The notes under the pieces are model-generated. The model was not told where the DNA came from, did no database searches, and worked only from the letters and a program-made list of their open reading frames with translations. Made by a program: the position numbers and the translations under genes. Positions 40,045 to 48,773 of a DNA stretch of 64,000 bases are shown piece by piece. This stretch comes from Allobogoriella alba (lineage in GTDB: Bacteria; Actinomycetota; Actinomycetes; Actinomycetales; Actinomycetaceae): the NCBI RefSeq assembly GCF_042665525.1, contig NZ_JBHTCQ010000001.1:1550001-1614000 (forward strand), in the 5' to 3' direction. Position 1 is the first letter of the stretch. The number at the start of each line of letters is the position of its first letter.

Positions 40045-41388
40045 ATGCCGCACCGCGAGCCTTCCGAGCACCACCACATCCCGACCCGGGAGGAGCACTC
40101 CGCCGACCGGCGGATGGCCGTCAGCCTGAAGGACGAGACCTTCGCCGGGCTGATCCTCCTCGCCGCCGCGCTGCTGGCGCTGCTGTGGGCGAACTCCCCG
40201 TGGCGGGAGGCCTACCACGCGCTCGCCGAGTTCGTCGTCGGGCCGTCCGCGCTCCACCTCGACCTGAGCCTGCACACCTGGGCCGCCGACGGGCTGCTCG
40301 CCATCTTCTTCTTCGTGGTCGGGCTGGAGCTGAAGACCGAGTTCATCACCGGCTCGCTCCGAAAGCTCGACGAGGCGCTCCTGCCCATGCTCGCGGCCGT
40401 GCTCGGGATGGTCGTGCCCGCCCTCATCTACGCCGGCGTGCAGGCCGCAACCGGCTCCGGCGCCATGCACGGCTGGGCCATCCCGACCGCCACCGACATC
40501 GCCTTCGCCGTCGCGCTCCTGGGAATCTTCGGCAAGGGACTGCCGCCGGCGCTGCGGGTCTTCCTGCTCACCCTCGCGGTCGTCGACGACCTCCTCGCCA
40601 TCACGGTCATCGCGGTGTTCTACACCGAGGAGATCCACTTCCTGCCACTGCTCGGCTCGCTCGCGGCCGTCGGGATCTTCGCCCTGCTCGTCCAGCGCCG
40701 CATCACCCGCTGGTGGCTGCTCGTGCCGATCGGCCTCGTGGCCTGGGCGCTCATGCACGAGGCCGGCGTGCACGCCACCGTGGCCGGCGTGCTGCTCGGC
40801 ATGTCCGTCCCGGCGAAGACGCGGCGGGACGAGCACCACCAGATGACGCACAGCTTCGTCGACAAGATCCAGCCGATCTCGGCCGGGTTCGCGCTGCCGG
40901 TCTTCGCGTTCTTCGCCGCCGGCGTCACCGTCGTCGGCACCGAGATCGGCGAGCTCGTCACCGACCCCGTGGTCCTCGGCGTGATCGGCGGGCTGGTGCT
41001 CGGCAAGGTCATCGGGATCTGGGGCGGCGTGGCGGTCCTGACCCGCGTGACACGGCTGCGGCTCGCGCACGGCGTGGACCTGCCCGACCTCCTCGGGGTC
41101 GCGATGCTCGCCGGGATCGGCTTCACCGTCTCCCTGCTCATCGCCGAGCTCTCCTTCGCCGGCACGCCCGAGTCGGACCCCTCGCGATTCTCGGTGCTCG
41201 TCGCCTCGTTCATCTCCGCGGTGATCGCCGCGTTCACCCTCCGGGCCCGCGCGAAGGTCCGGGTCCGTGGCCGCGGCGCCCGGACGGCATGGCGGCGGCC
41301 GGAGCGGCGGCCGGACCGGCGCGGCACCGTGCACGGCGTCATCCGCCGCCGGCAGGAGAAGCCGCGGGACCGTCGCCGCCGGTCCTGA
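40045..41388 (+). CDS. nhaA: Na+/H+ antiporter NhaA (first copy)
   Basis: The 447-residue antiporter exchanges cytosolic sodium or lithium for protons. About 12 helices are visible with IFFFVVGLELKTEF, WAIPTATDIAFAV and the ion-binding pair LAVVDDLLAI. A His/Glu-rich N-terminus and an Arg-rich cytosolic tail of about 45 residues extend the core. ATG 40045 follows GAAAGAG. The structured leader may link expression to ions. A second copy is encoded at 42909-44156, and the two flank ybaK and ppx. Confidence 0.93.
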   Translation: MPHREPSEHHHIPTREEHSADRRMAVSLKDETFAGLILLAAALLALLWANSPWREAYHALAEFVVGPSALHLDLSLHTWAADGLLAIFFFVVGLELKTEFITGSLRKLDEALLPMLAAVLGMVVPALIYAGVQAATGSGAMHGWAIPTATDIAFAVALLGIFGKGLPPALRVFLLTLAVVDDLLAITVIAVFYTEEIHFLPLLGSLAAVGIFALLVQRRITRWWLLVPIGLVAWALMHEAGVHATVAGVLLGMSVPAKTRRDEHHQMTHSFVDKIQPISAGFALPVFAFFAAGVTVVGTEIGELVTDPVVLGVIGGLVLGKVIGIWGGVAVLTRVTRLRLAHGVDLPDLLGVAMLAGIGFTVSLLIAELSFAGTPESDPSRFSVLVASFISAVIAAFTLRARAKVRVRGRGARTAWRRPERRPDRRGTVHGVIRRRQEKPRDRRRRS

Positions 41389-41391
41389 GCC

Positions 41392-41853
41392 TCACTCGGG
41401 CTCGGTGACGTCGGCGACCTGCGCGTCGAGGGTCTGCAGCAGCACGTCCGCCGCCACGAGCGCCGCGACGCCGTGCGCGCCGGCGCCGATGGAGACCGTC
41501 CCGCTGATCGTGGCGTCGGCCACGACCGGCCACGCGCTCGTGGCACCGAACGGGGTGATCGTCCCGCGCTCGTAGCCGGTGACCTCCCGGGCGGTCGCGG
41601 CGTCCGGCATGGACAGACGGCTGACCCCGAGCAGTGACCGCAGCTTGGGCCACGAGATGCTCCGGCCGCCGGGCACCAGCACGAACAGGTAGTCCTCGGC
41701 GGCGCGCCTGACCACCAGGGTCTTCAGCACCGCGGAGGGGTCCACGCCCCGCGCCGCCGCAGCCTCCTCGAGGCTGCGCACGGGCCCGTGACGGGTGAGG
41801 GTGAACTCGATCCCGGACGCCTCCAGCGCCGCGATGGCGCGCTCCTCGCTCAC
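41392..41853 (-). CDS. YbaK/EbsC-type aminoacyl-tRNA deacylase
   Basis: The 153-residue protein is a free-standing editing domain that hydrolyses misacylated tRNA, typically Cys-tRNA(Pro) or Ala-tRNA(Pro). AVLKTLVVRRAAEDYLFVLVPG with the conserved Lys and the later GYERGTITPFG are family motifs. GTG 41853 has no ribosome site but TAGGCT 6 nt upstream. It ends 3 nt from the nhaA stop and is divergent from ppx. Confidence 0.9.
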   Translation of the reverse strand: MSEERAIAALEASGIEFTLTRHGPVRSLEEAAAARGVDPSAVLKTLVVRRAAEDYLFVLVPGGRSISWPKLRSLLGVSRLSMPDAATAREVTGYERGTITPFGATSAWPVVADATISGTVSIGAGAHGVAALVAADVLLQTLDAQVADVTEPE

Positions 41854-41859
41854 GGGGCG

Positions 41860-41865
41860 AGCCTA
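41860..41865 (-). promoter_or_regulatory. -10 box of leaderless ybaK-type gene
   Basis: On the minus strand TAGGCT is followed by 6 nt and GTG 41853. Confidence 0.45.
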
Positions 41866-41948
41866 CGGCCGTGCCGCGGCGCACGGACCGCCAGGGGGCA
41901 GGTGGGCTGCGGTCCCGGGGTGTCCGGGGCGCGTGGCAGGGTGTCTTC

Positions 41949-42899
41949 GTGACTCGCGTAGCGGCCATCGACTGTGGCACCAACTCCATCCGCCTGCTCG
42001 TCGCCGACCTCACCTCCGACGCCCGCCCGACGTTGTCCGACGTCGAGCGCCGCATGGAGGTCGTCCGCCTCGGTCAGGACGTGGACCGCACGGGTCGCCT
42101 CGACCCGGTGGCGTTGGGGCGCACCATCACGGCTGCCCGCGGGTTCGCCGACCGGTGCGCCGCGCACGGTGTGGAGCGGATCCGGTTCGTGGCCACCTCC
42201 GCCACGCGCGACGCGGAGAATCGCCAGGAGTTCGTCCGCGGCGTCCAGGAGGCCCTGGGGGTCCTCCCCGAGGTGATCAGCGGCACCGAGGAGGCCGAGC
42301 TCAGCTTCCGTGGCGCCCTGAGCAGGCTCGGGAGGCAGCATCCCGCACCGCACCTCGTGGTCGACATCGGTGGCGGCTCGACGGAGTTCGTGCTGGGTGA
42401 CGGGACGTCGCTGACCTCCCGGTCGGTCGACCTCGGGTGCGTGCGGCTGACCGAGCGGTACCTGCCCTCCGACCCGCCCACTGAGCCGGAGATCGCCGCC
42501 GCGCGTGAGGAGGTGACGGCACGGATCGACGAGGCCGCCGCGGTGGTCCCGCTCGAGAAGGTCCGGACCCTGGTGGGCGTCGCCGGAACGGTCACCACGG
42601 TGACCGCGCACGCGCTCGGGCTGCCCGCCTACGACCCGGACGCGATCGACGGCGCCGCGCTGGCGCCCACGACCGTGCACGCCTCGTGCGCGAGCCTGCT
42701 CGCCGCCACGCATGCCGAGCGGGCCGCCCTGGGATTCATGCACCCGGGCCGCGTGGACGTCATCGGTGCCGGTGCGTTGATCTGGTCGCAGATCGTCGCC
42801 CGGGTCGAGAGCGCCACCGCCGGCTCCGGCGCGCGCCTGGAGCGAGTGCTGACGTCCGAGCACGACATCTTGGACGGCATCGCGCTCTCGCTCGGCTGA
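41949..42899 (+). CDS. Ppx/GppA exopolyphosphatase family
   Basis: The 316-residue single-module Ppx/GppA protein has the phosphate-binding actin-like core: AAIDCGTNSIRLLVAD, RFVATSATRDAEN, GTEEAELSF, LVVDIGGGSTEFVLG and GVAGTVTTVTA. Short actinobacterial forms like this (Rv1026 type) degrade short-chain polyphosphate or pppGpp. GTG 41949 is chosen by homology; CAGGGT lies 6 nt upstream and could be a -10 box or a weak ribosome site. Confidence 0.93.
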   Translation: MTRVAAIDCGTNSIRLLVADLTSDARPTLSDVERRMEVVRLGQDVDRTGRLDPVALGRTITAARGFADRCAAHGVERIRFVATSATRDAENRQEFVRGVQEALGVLPEVISGTEEAELSFRGALSRLGRQHPAPHLVVDIGGGSTEFVLGDGTSLTSRSVDLGCVRLTERYLPSDPPTEPEIAAAREEVTARIDEAAAVVPLEKVRTLVGVAGTVTTVTAHALGLPAYDPDAIDGAALAPTTVHASCASLLAATHAERAALGFMHPGRVDVIGAGALIWSQIVARVESATAGSGARLERVLTSEHDILDGIALSLG

Positions 42900-42908
42900 G
42901 CAGCGGGT

Positions 42909-44156
42909 TCAGTGCTCCGGACGCCGCGGGTGGTACCCGCGCCGCGCGCCCCGGCCGCGGATGCGGACGCGGACACGGAGCCGCAGGGCGAGCGCGCCCA
43001 GCACCGCAGCCAGCAGCGAGCCGACCAGCACCGCCACCCGGGCGTGCGCGGACCGGGGGTCGGCGGCGTCGAAGGACAGGCTCGCGATGAGCAGGGAGAC
43101 CGTGAAGCCGATGCCAGCCACCAGCGCCACCGGGACGATGTCCGCAAGATCGATGCCGTGGCCCAGCCGCAGCCGGGTGAGCCGGATCAGGAGGGCCACG
43201 CCACCCCAGATGCCCAGCAGCTTGCCGATCGGCAGACCGAGGTAGATGCCGATCGAGACGGGGTCGGTGAGCATCGCCTCGAGGCCGCCGGACTCGACCA
43301 CCGAGACGCCTGCCGCGAAGAACGCGAACACGGGCAGCACCAGCCCGGCAGACCAGGGCTGGACCCGGTCGGTGAACGCGTGGGTGAGCGCCTCGTCCTC
43401 GTGCCGGCGGGTCCGGGCGGGCACCGTGAGCCCGAGCAGCACGCCCGCGATCGTGGCGTGCACGCCGGAGGCGTGCATGAGACCCCAGGCGAGGACGGCG
43501 AGCGGCACCAGCAGCCACCAGGCCGTGACGCGGCGGTTCACCAGGACCCCGAACACGGCGATGACGCCGAACGCCCCGAGCAGCGCGCCCAGGTGCAGGT
43601 CTCCGCTGTAGAAGATCGCGATGACGACGATGCCGAGGAGGTCGTCCATGACCGCGAGCGTCAGCAGGAACGTCCGCACGCCGGGCGGCATCCCGTGCCC
43701 GAAGATGCCCAGGACGGCGACGGCGAACGCGATGTCGGTGGCGACCGGGACGGCCCAGCCGTGGTACGCCCCGGAGTCGGACGCGGCCTGGACGGCCGTG
43801 TAGAACAGCGCCGGGCCGAGCATGCCGAACACGGCGGCCAGGATCGGCACGAAGGCCTGCCGCAGGTCACGAAGGGTGCCGGTGACGAACTCGGTCTTCA
43901 GCTCCAGGCCGACCACGAAGAAGAAGATGGCCAGCAGCCCGTCGGCCGCCCACTCGCCGAGCGTGAGGTCGAGGTGGAGCGTGGCCGGCCCGACGACGTA
44001 CTCGGTGAGCGCCTCGTACGAGTGGGCCCAGGGCGAGTTCGACCACACCAGCGCCACGAGCGCCCCGGCGAGGAGCACGAGGCCCGCGAACGGCTCGTCC
44101 TGCAGCCGCGTGCGGTAGGTGTCCAGCAGTCCTCGCCCCTGGCCATGCCTGCTCAT
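42909..44156 (-). CDS. nhaA: Na+/H+ antiporter NhaA (second copy)
   Basis: The 415-residue antiporter is a paralogue of the protein encoded at 40045, with the same motifs: IFFFVVGLELKTEF, WAVPVATDIAFAV and the ion site LAVMDDLLGI. It lacks the long N-terminal and Arg-rich C-terminal extensions. ATG 44156 has AAGGAG at a long 13-nt spacing. TATTCT (minus, forward 44231-44236) may be its -10 box. It does not share the structured leader of the first copy. It ends 9 nt from ppx, convergently. Confidence 0.93.
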   Translation of the reverse strand: MSRHGQGRGLLDTYRTRLQDEPFAGLVLLAGALVALVWSNSPWAHSYEALTEYVVGPATLHLDLTLGEWAADGLLAIFFFVVGLELKTEFVTGTLRDLRQAFVPILAAVFGMLGPALFYTAVQAASDSGAYHGWAVPVATDIAFAVAVLGIFGHGMPPGVRTFLLTLAVMDDLLGIVVIAIFYSGDLHLGALLGAFGVIAVFGVLVNRRVTAWWLLVPLAVLAWGLMHASGVHATIAGVLLGLTVPARTRRHEDEALTHAFTDRVQPWSAGLVLPVFAFFAAGVSVVESGGLEAMLTDPVSIGIYLGLPIGKLLGIWGGVALLIRLTRLRLGHGIDLADIVPVALVAGIGFTVSLLIASLSFDAADPRSAHARVAVLVGSLLAAVLGALALRLRVRVRIRGRGARRGYHPRRPEH

Positions 44157-44296
44157 CGTGGTGCGTTCGCTCCTTCGTGCCGTCGTGCGCCGGCCGGAGC
44201 GGGCAGCCGTCGGACCGGTCAGGCCGAGCCAGAATAGGGCGCGGCCGGCCCACGTCCCCAAATCGTGACGACGTCGTGGGGCAGGATGAGGGCGCC

Positions 44297-44370
44297 GCCC
44301 CCATAGCCCAACTGGCAGAGGCAGCCGGCTTAAACCCGGCCCAGTACGGGTTCGAATCCCGTTGGGGGCA
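44297..44370 (+). tRNA. tRNA with anticodon UAA (Leu UUA codon), class I shape
   Basis: Acceptor GCCCCCA pairs fully with TGGGGGC; discriminator is A and only CC of CCA follows. The anticodon stem GCCGG/CCGGC encloses CTTAAAC, anticodon TAA at 44331-44333. The T arm is ACGGG-TTCGAAT-CCCGT. The variable loop is only CCAGT (5 nt), whereas leucine tRNAs carry a long variable arm. The D arm (AACTGGCAGA) resembles leucine tRNAs. CAGGAT at 44282-44287 is a likely -10 box. Confidence 0.85.
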
Positions 44371-44541
44371 CCGGGCTCGGGGCCACCCGACCGACAGGTC
44401 CGGATACGGTCCCCGAGGAGGGGGCCGGCGCTGCGAGAATGACCGGCGACGCCGTGACCCGAGGGCCCGGCACAACGCCCCTGGAGGTGATCGACGTGGC
44501 GGAGGCGGTTCGCGACGGGACGGGACGGGCAAGCGACGCCG

Positions 44542-45027
44542 ATGCCTGAGTTCCTCGACGGGCAGCCCGTCGCGCTGGTCTTCGGCTTCCTGTTCCTCGG
44601 GGCCATGGCCCGCGGCCAGATGCTGTACTGGCTGGGCCGCGTGGCGACGGAGCAGACGCTGCTACGCACCCGGCCGACGCAGGGCTGGCGGGCCCGGGCG
44701 CACACGTGGCTGACCGGTGGCGGCGCCGACCCCGGGATCGTGGCGATCCGCCGCTGGGGTCTGGTGATGGTTCCGCTGTCCTACCTCACCGTGGGCTTCC
44801 AGTCGGTCGTGCAGGCCGCGGCCGGCGTGCTGCGCATCGCCCTGTGGCAGTACACGCTCGCCCAGGTCCCCGGTGCCCTGGCCTGGGCAGCCATCTACAC
44901 CACGTTCGGGTTCGTGACCTGGGCGGCCGTCGGCGAGGCGGCGCGTGGCAACGTGTGGGCCGTCGTCGTCCTCCTGGTGGCGGTGACCGCCGTGGCCGTC
45001 CTCCTCGTGCGTCGCCGCCGACGCTGA
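44542..45027 (+). CDS. DedA-like (SNARE-associated/VTT) membrane protein
   Basis: The 161-residue protein has about four hydrophobic segments and a re-entrant-like region RWGLVMVPLSYLTVGFQSVVQAAAGV, with FFxR/PGxR-type features reduced to WGLVMVP..T.GFQS. It is shorter than typical DedA (about 200), so the family call is tentative. DedA proteins help flip lipid carriers such as undecaprenyl phosphate. No good ribosome site is visible before ATG 44542. It ends with an Arg cluster. Confidence 0.65.
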   Translation: MPEFLDGQPVALVFGFLFLGAMARGQMLYWLGRVATEQTLLRTRPTQGWRARAHTWLTGGGADPGIVAIRRWGLVMVPLSYLTVGFQSVVQAAAGVLRIALWQYTLAQVPGALAWAAIYTTFGFVTWAAVGEAARGNVWAVVVLLVAVTAVAVLLVRRRRR

Positions 45028-45097
45028 GACGGCCCCGCGTGGCCTGTCTCACGGCCGCCCACACCGCTCTGAAGGTTCCGGCTCGTGGAAACACTCC

Positions 45098-45103
45098 TAC
45101 GAT
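45098..45103 (+). promoter_or_regulatory. -10 box of leaderless NDH-2 gene
   Basis: TACGAT, then GGCCGC, then ATG 45110; no Shine-Dalgarno. Confidence 0.55.
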
Positions 45104-45109
45104 GGCCGC

Positions 45110-46696
45110 ATGGCTTCTCTCGGACGCGCGCTCGCCCTGACCGCTGCCGTCGCCGGCGCCGGTGCCCTCACCGCCAAGGCCGTGCAGGCCGCACAGGAGG
45201 AGTCCGTGCGGCCGGTCCTGTCCTCGGGTGGCCGCACGCCACGCATCCTCATCGCGGGAGGCGGGTACATCGGGCTGTACACGGCGCTGACGCTGCGCAA
45301 GCAGATCGGCCGCCAGGACGCGGAGATCGCGATCGTCGACCCGCACCCCTACATGACGTACCAGCCGTTCCTTCCCGAGGCCGCCGCCGGGTCCATCGAG
45401 CCGCGGCACGTCGTGACGTCGCTGCGCCGGGAGCTCTCCGGCGCCACCGTGCTGACCGGCTCGATCACCGACATCCGGCACGGCGACCGCAAGGCCGTCA
45501 TCGCGCCGGTCAACGAGGGTGAGCCGTACGAGGTCACCTACGACCACCTCGTCGTCGGTCTCGGCTCGATCGCCCGCACGCTGCCCATCCCGGGGCTCGC
45601 GGAGCACGCCATCGGCTTCAAGACCATCGAGGAGGCGACCGCGCTGCGCAACCAGGTGCTCGGCAAGCTCGCCGAGGCCGCCTCCACCTGGGACCCCGAG
45701 AAGCGCCGCCGGATGCTGACCTTCGTCTTCGTCGGTGGCGGCTTCGCCGGTATCGAGGCCCTCGGCGAGGTCGAGGACATGGCGCGCGCCGCCACGCAGC
45801 AGTACGACTCCATCGAGCGCGAGGACCTGCGGTTCGTCGTGGTCGAGGGCATGGGCCGGATCCTGCCCGAGGTCGGCGAGGAGCTCGGCGGCTACGCGAT
45901 CGAGCAGCTGCGTGAGCGCGGCGTCGAGATCCACCTCAACACGTTCCTGAACTCCTGCGTCGACGGCAACATCGAGCTCTCGACCGGGGAGACCTTCGAG
46001 GCGGACACGATCGTGTGGACCGCCGGCGTGAAGGCGAACCCCGTCCTCGGCGACACCGACCTGCCGCTCGACGAGCGTGGCCGCGTGCGCGCCAACGCGA
46101 AGCTGCAGGTGGTCACCGCCGAGGGCGAGATCGTCGAGAACGCCTGGGCCGCCGGGGACTGTGCCGCCGTCCCCGACCTGTCCGGAGGCGCCAAGACCCC
46201 CGACGGCACCTGCGCCCCGACGGCGCAGCACGCGGTGCGCCAGGGCAAGCACCTCGGGGCCAACCTCGTGCGGGTGCTGACCGGCCAGGCGCCGACGGAC
46301 TACCGCCACGAGAACATCGGCACCGTGGCCTCGCTGGGTCTGTACAAGGGCGTCGCGCAGATCATGGGGCACAAGTTCCGCGGCCCGATGGCGTGGTTCA
46401 TGCACCGCACCTACCACGTGATGGCGATGCCGTCGTTCGAGCGGAAGGTGCGGATCCTGGCCGACTGGACCTCCGCGCTGTTCTTCCACCGGGAGCTCGT
46501 CCCGCTCGGCGCGCTGCAGAACCCGCGCGCGGCGTGGGAGCGAGCGACGGGCAAGGCCCCGTCGCGGACGGACAAGCCGGCCAGCGCGCCGTCGGGGGAG
46601 AAGTCGACGGGGGAGGGGACCAGCGGCAAGGGGTCCGGCTCCGCGGCGCAGACCCGGCGCTCGACCCGCGGCTCGGGCACGCAGTCGAAGAAGTAG
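45110..46696 (+). CDS. Type II NADH dehydrogenase-like FAD oxidoreductase
   Basis: The 528-residue flavoprotein passes electrons from NADH to quinone without pumping protons. An N-terminal hydrophobic segment (5-26) precedes the FAD site IAGGGYIGLYTAL (about 48-60) and the NADH site FVGGGFAGIEA. AAGDCAAVPDL closes the FAD domain, and the C-terminal membrane-binding helix region PSFERKVRILADW is present. The last 55 or so residues are a Ser/Thr/Gly/Lys-rich tail absent from most relatives. Confidence 0.88.
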   Translation: MASLGRALALTAAVAGAGALTAKAVQAAQEESVRPVLSSGGRTPRILIAGGGYIGLYTALTLRKQIGRQDAEIAIVDPHPYMTYQPFLPEAAAGSIEPRHVVTSLRRELSGATVLTGSITDIRHGDRKAVIAPVNEGEPYEVTYDHLVVGLGSIARTLPIPGLAEHAIGFKTIEEATALRNQVLGKLAEAASTWDPEKRRRMLTFVFVGGGFAGIEALGEVEDMARAATQQYDSIEREDLRFVVVEGMGRILPEVGEELGGYAIEQLRERGVEIHLNTFLNSCVDGNIELSTGETFEADTIVWTAGVKANPVLGDTDLPLDERGRVRANAKLQVVTAEGEIVENAWAAGDCAAVPDLSGGAKTPDGTCAPTAQHAVRQGKHLGANLVRVLTGQAPTDYRHENIGTVASLGLYKGVAQIMGHKFRGPMAWFMHRTYHVMAMPSFERKVRILADWTSALFFHRELVPLGALQNPRAAWERATGKAPSRTDKPASAPSGEKSTGEGTSGKGSGSAAQTRRSTRGSGTQSKK

Positions 46697-46712
46697 CGTC
46701 CGGCGCGCTCCC

Positions 46713-47564
46713 TCAGGCGTCCCGACGGCGCAGCAGCACCGCCCCCGCGACGAGCGCGACGAGCGGGTAGGCACCGACGACGGCGACGCCCTCCCACGGA
46801 GTCAGCGCCGCCTCGCCGTCGATCGCCCCGCTGACCGACAGGAAGGCGCCTGCCGCGTTGAGCGGCACGTAGTCGCTCACGTCCTGGACCCATTCGGCGT
46901 TGATGAAGGTCAGCACGATCGGGAGGAGCAGGAGGGCGCTCAGCACCGCCGTGATCGTGCCGGCCGAGTGTCGCAGGATCGCGCCCGCGCCGAGGCCCAG
47001 CAGGGCGACCGCGACGAAGAAGAACGCCATCCCACCATAGATCTGCCAGGTGGTCTCCTGGTCCAGCGGCGGGACGAGGTCGTACTCCGCGAGCATGGAC
47101 GTGGTCGCCAGCTGGGTGCCCGCGATGCTCAGGGCGGCGGTGACGGCGGAGACCACGACGAGGGCGATCGCCTTGGCGACCAGGACGGGCAGTCGGGTCG
47201 GGACGGCGGCGAGCGTGGAGCGGATCATGCCGGTCGAGTACTCGCCCGTCACCAGCAGGGATCCCAGCACGCCGATGGCGACGGCGCCGAAGGCGTAGCC
47301 GGCGGTGACGATCTCGGCGCCGTGCAGATTCTCGGCCACGGCACTCATCTGCGGGTTGTCCATCATGAAGTCGAGGGAGCTCGCCTGGACCAGCGCGAAC
47401 AGGACCATGACGAGGACCGTGATGCCCAGCGTCCACCAGGTCGAACGGAGCGAGAACAGCTTGATCCACTCACCCCGCATGACGCCGGAGAACCTCAGTC
47501 GTGCGGCGGTCCTGCGGGAGGCGCTCTCGCGCCGGGCGCGACGCTCGGTCGTGGCGGCGGTCAT
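46713..47564 (-). CDS. ABC-2 type permease
   Basis: The 283-residue membrane subunit has about six helices; SGVMRGEWIKLFSLRSTWWTL is the typical amphipathic opening and LLVTGEYSTGMIRSTLAAVP the cytosolic coupling region. ATG 47564 overlaps the ATPase stop (ATGA), so the two are coupled. Such pairs export peptides, antibiotics or lipids; the substrate is unknown. Confidence 0.9.
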   Translation of the reverse strand: MTAATTERRARRESASRRTAARLRFSGVMRGEWIKLFSLRSTWWTLGITVLVMVLFALVQASSLDFMMDNPQMSAVAENLHGAEIVTAGYAFGAVAIGVLGSLLVTGEYSTGMIRSTLAAVPTRLPVLVAKAIALVVVSAVTAALSIAGTQLATTSMLAEYDLVPPLDQETTWQIYGGMAFFFVAVALLGLGAGAILRHSAGTITAVLSALLLLPIVLTFINAEWVQDVSDYVPLNAAGAFLSVSGAIDGEAALTPWEGVAVVGAYPLVALVAGAVLLRRRDA

Positions 47565-48508
47565 CGGGCCGGCGCCTCTCCGGCGCCCGCGGCGCCGACC
47601 TCGGCGGTCTCCGACCGGTACTCGACGTCGTCCTGGGTGAGGGTCATGTAGGCGTCCTCCAGGCTGGCGCGCTGCGGGGTGAGCTCGTGCAGGGCGATCC
47701 CGTGCTCGGCGGCGGTCTCGCCGACCTGCTCGGCCGTCGTGCCGTGGACGTCGAGGACGCCGTCGTCGCCGCGCTCGACCGTCGCGCCGCGGCCGAGCAG
47801 CAGCTCGGCGAGCTCTCCGGCACGGGGGGAGCGGACCCGCACGCCGGTGCGGGAGACCGAGTCGATGACGTCCTGGACGGGGCCCGAGGTGATGATGCGG
47901 CCCCGGCCGATGACGAGCAGGCGGTCCGCGGTCAGTGCCATCTCGCTCATGAGGTGCGAGGACAGGAACACCGTGCGGCCCTCGCCGGCCAGGTACTTCA
48001 CCAGCCGGCGGACCCACTGCACCCCCTCCGGGTCGAGCCCGTTGACGGGCTCGTCGAGGATGAGGGTCTTCGGGTCCCCGAGCATCGCCGAGGCGATGCC
48101 GAGCCGCTGGCCCATGCCGAGGGAGAAGCCGCCGACGCGCTTGCGGGCGACGCCGGACAGGCCGGTCATCTCGATCACCTCGTCCACCCGCTTGGTCGGG
48201 ATGCCGTGGGTCGCCGCCATCGTGCGGAGGTGAGACCTGGCGGTGCGGCCGCCGTGGACCGCCTTGGCGTCCAGCAGGATGCCCACCTCGGCCAGCGGCG
48301 AGGCGTGCCGGGCGTAGGGCCTGCCGTTCACGGTCACGCTGCCCGTCGTCGGACGGTCGAGGCCGACGATCATCCGCATGGTGGTGGACTTGCCGGCGCC
48401 GTTCGGCCCGAGGAAGCCCGTGACGGTCCCGGGCTCGACCGTGAAGCTGACGTGGTCGACGGCGGTCTTGGCGCCGTAGCGCTTGGTGAGGTCGTGCGCC
48501 TCGATCAT
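47561..48508 (-). CDS. ABC transporter ATPase (ABC-2 partner)
   Basis: The 315-residue ATPase has GPNGAGKSTTMRMI (Walker A), GGFSLGMGQRLGIA (a Leu/Gly-altered signature common in this subfamily), TLILDEPVNGLDPEG (Walker B) and LSSHLMSEMA (H-loop). The C-terminal 90 residues form the small domain of drug-exporter ATPases. ATG 48508 has AAGGG about 6 nt upstream. Confidence 0.92.
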   Translation of the reverse strand: MIEAHDLTKRYGAKTAVDHVSFTVEPGTVTGFLGPNGAGKSTTMRMIVGLDRPTTGSVTVNGRPYARHASPLAEVGILLDAKAVHGGRTARSHLRTMAATHGIPTKRVDEVIEMTGLSGVARKRVGGFSLGMGQRLGIASAMLGDPKTLILDEPVNGLDPEGVQWVRRLVKYLAGEGRTVFLSSHLMSEMALTADRLLVIGRGRIITSGPVQDVIDSVSRTGVRVRSPRAGELAELLLGRGATVERGDDGVLDVHGTTAEQVGETAAEHGIALHELTPQRASLEDAYMTLTQDDVEYRSETAEVGAAGAGEAPAR

Positions 48509-48703
48509 CGTCCGCCCTTCGCGTCGGTGGTGCTGGTCGCGACAGGACCACCGTAAGTCGCCGCGGCGGCCGTCGGGATCGGCCTGGAGGAGGAGATGTG
48601 GACGACTGGGCACGGCGGTTTCGCGCGCGAGACGGAACTCAGGACGGCGTCGCGGCGTTTCACCGGTCGAGAAGAAGCTTCGGCGGCGGACGGTGCCGAC
48701 CCG

Positions 48704-48709
48704 TACGAT
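48704..48709 (+). promoter_or_regulatory. -10 box of the Bax-inhibitor-like gene
   Basis: TACGAT predicts a start near 48716 and a leader of about 58 nt, ending with AGGAGG before GTG 48774. Confidence 0.4.
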
Positions 48710-48773
48710 GGTCGCAAGGCCAGCGACTTTCCCGGGTCCGAACCGGATCCGGTCGCCGCGACCAGGAGGCACA

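Noticed and set aside
44282..44372. tRNA as phage or island attachment site
   Set aside because: No integrase gene and no direct repeat of the tRNA 3' end seen in the window.
47561..48508. Degenerate ATPase because the signature reads LGMGQ rather than LSGGQ
   Set aside because: This variant is normal in drug-exporter-type ABC-2 ATPases, so it is not evidence of inactivity.
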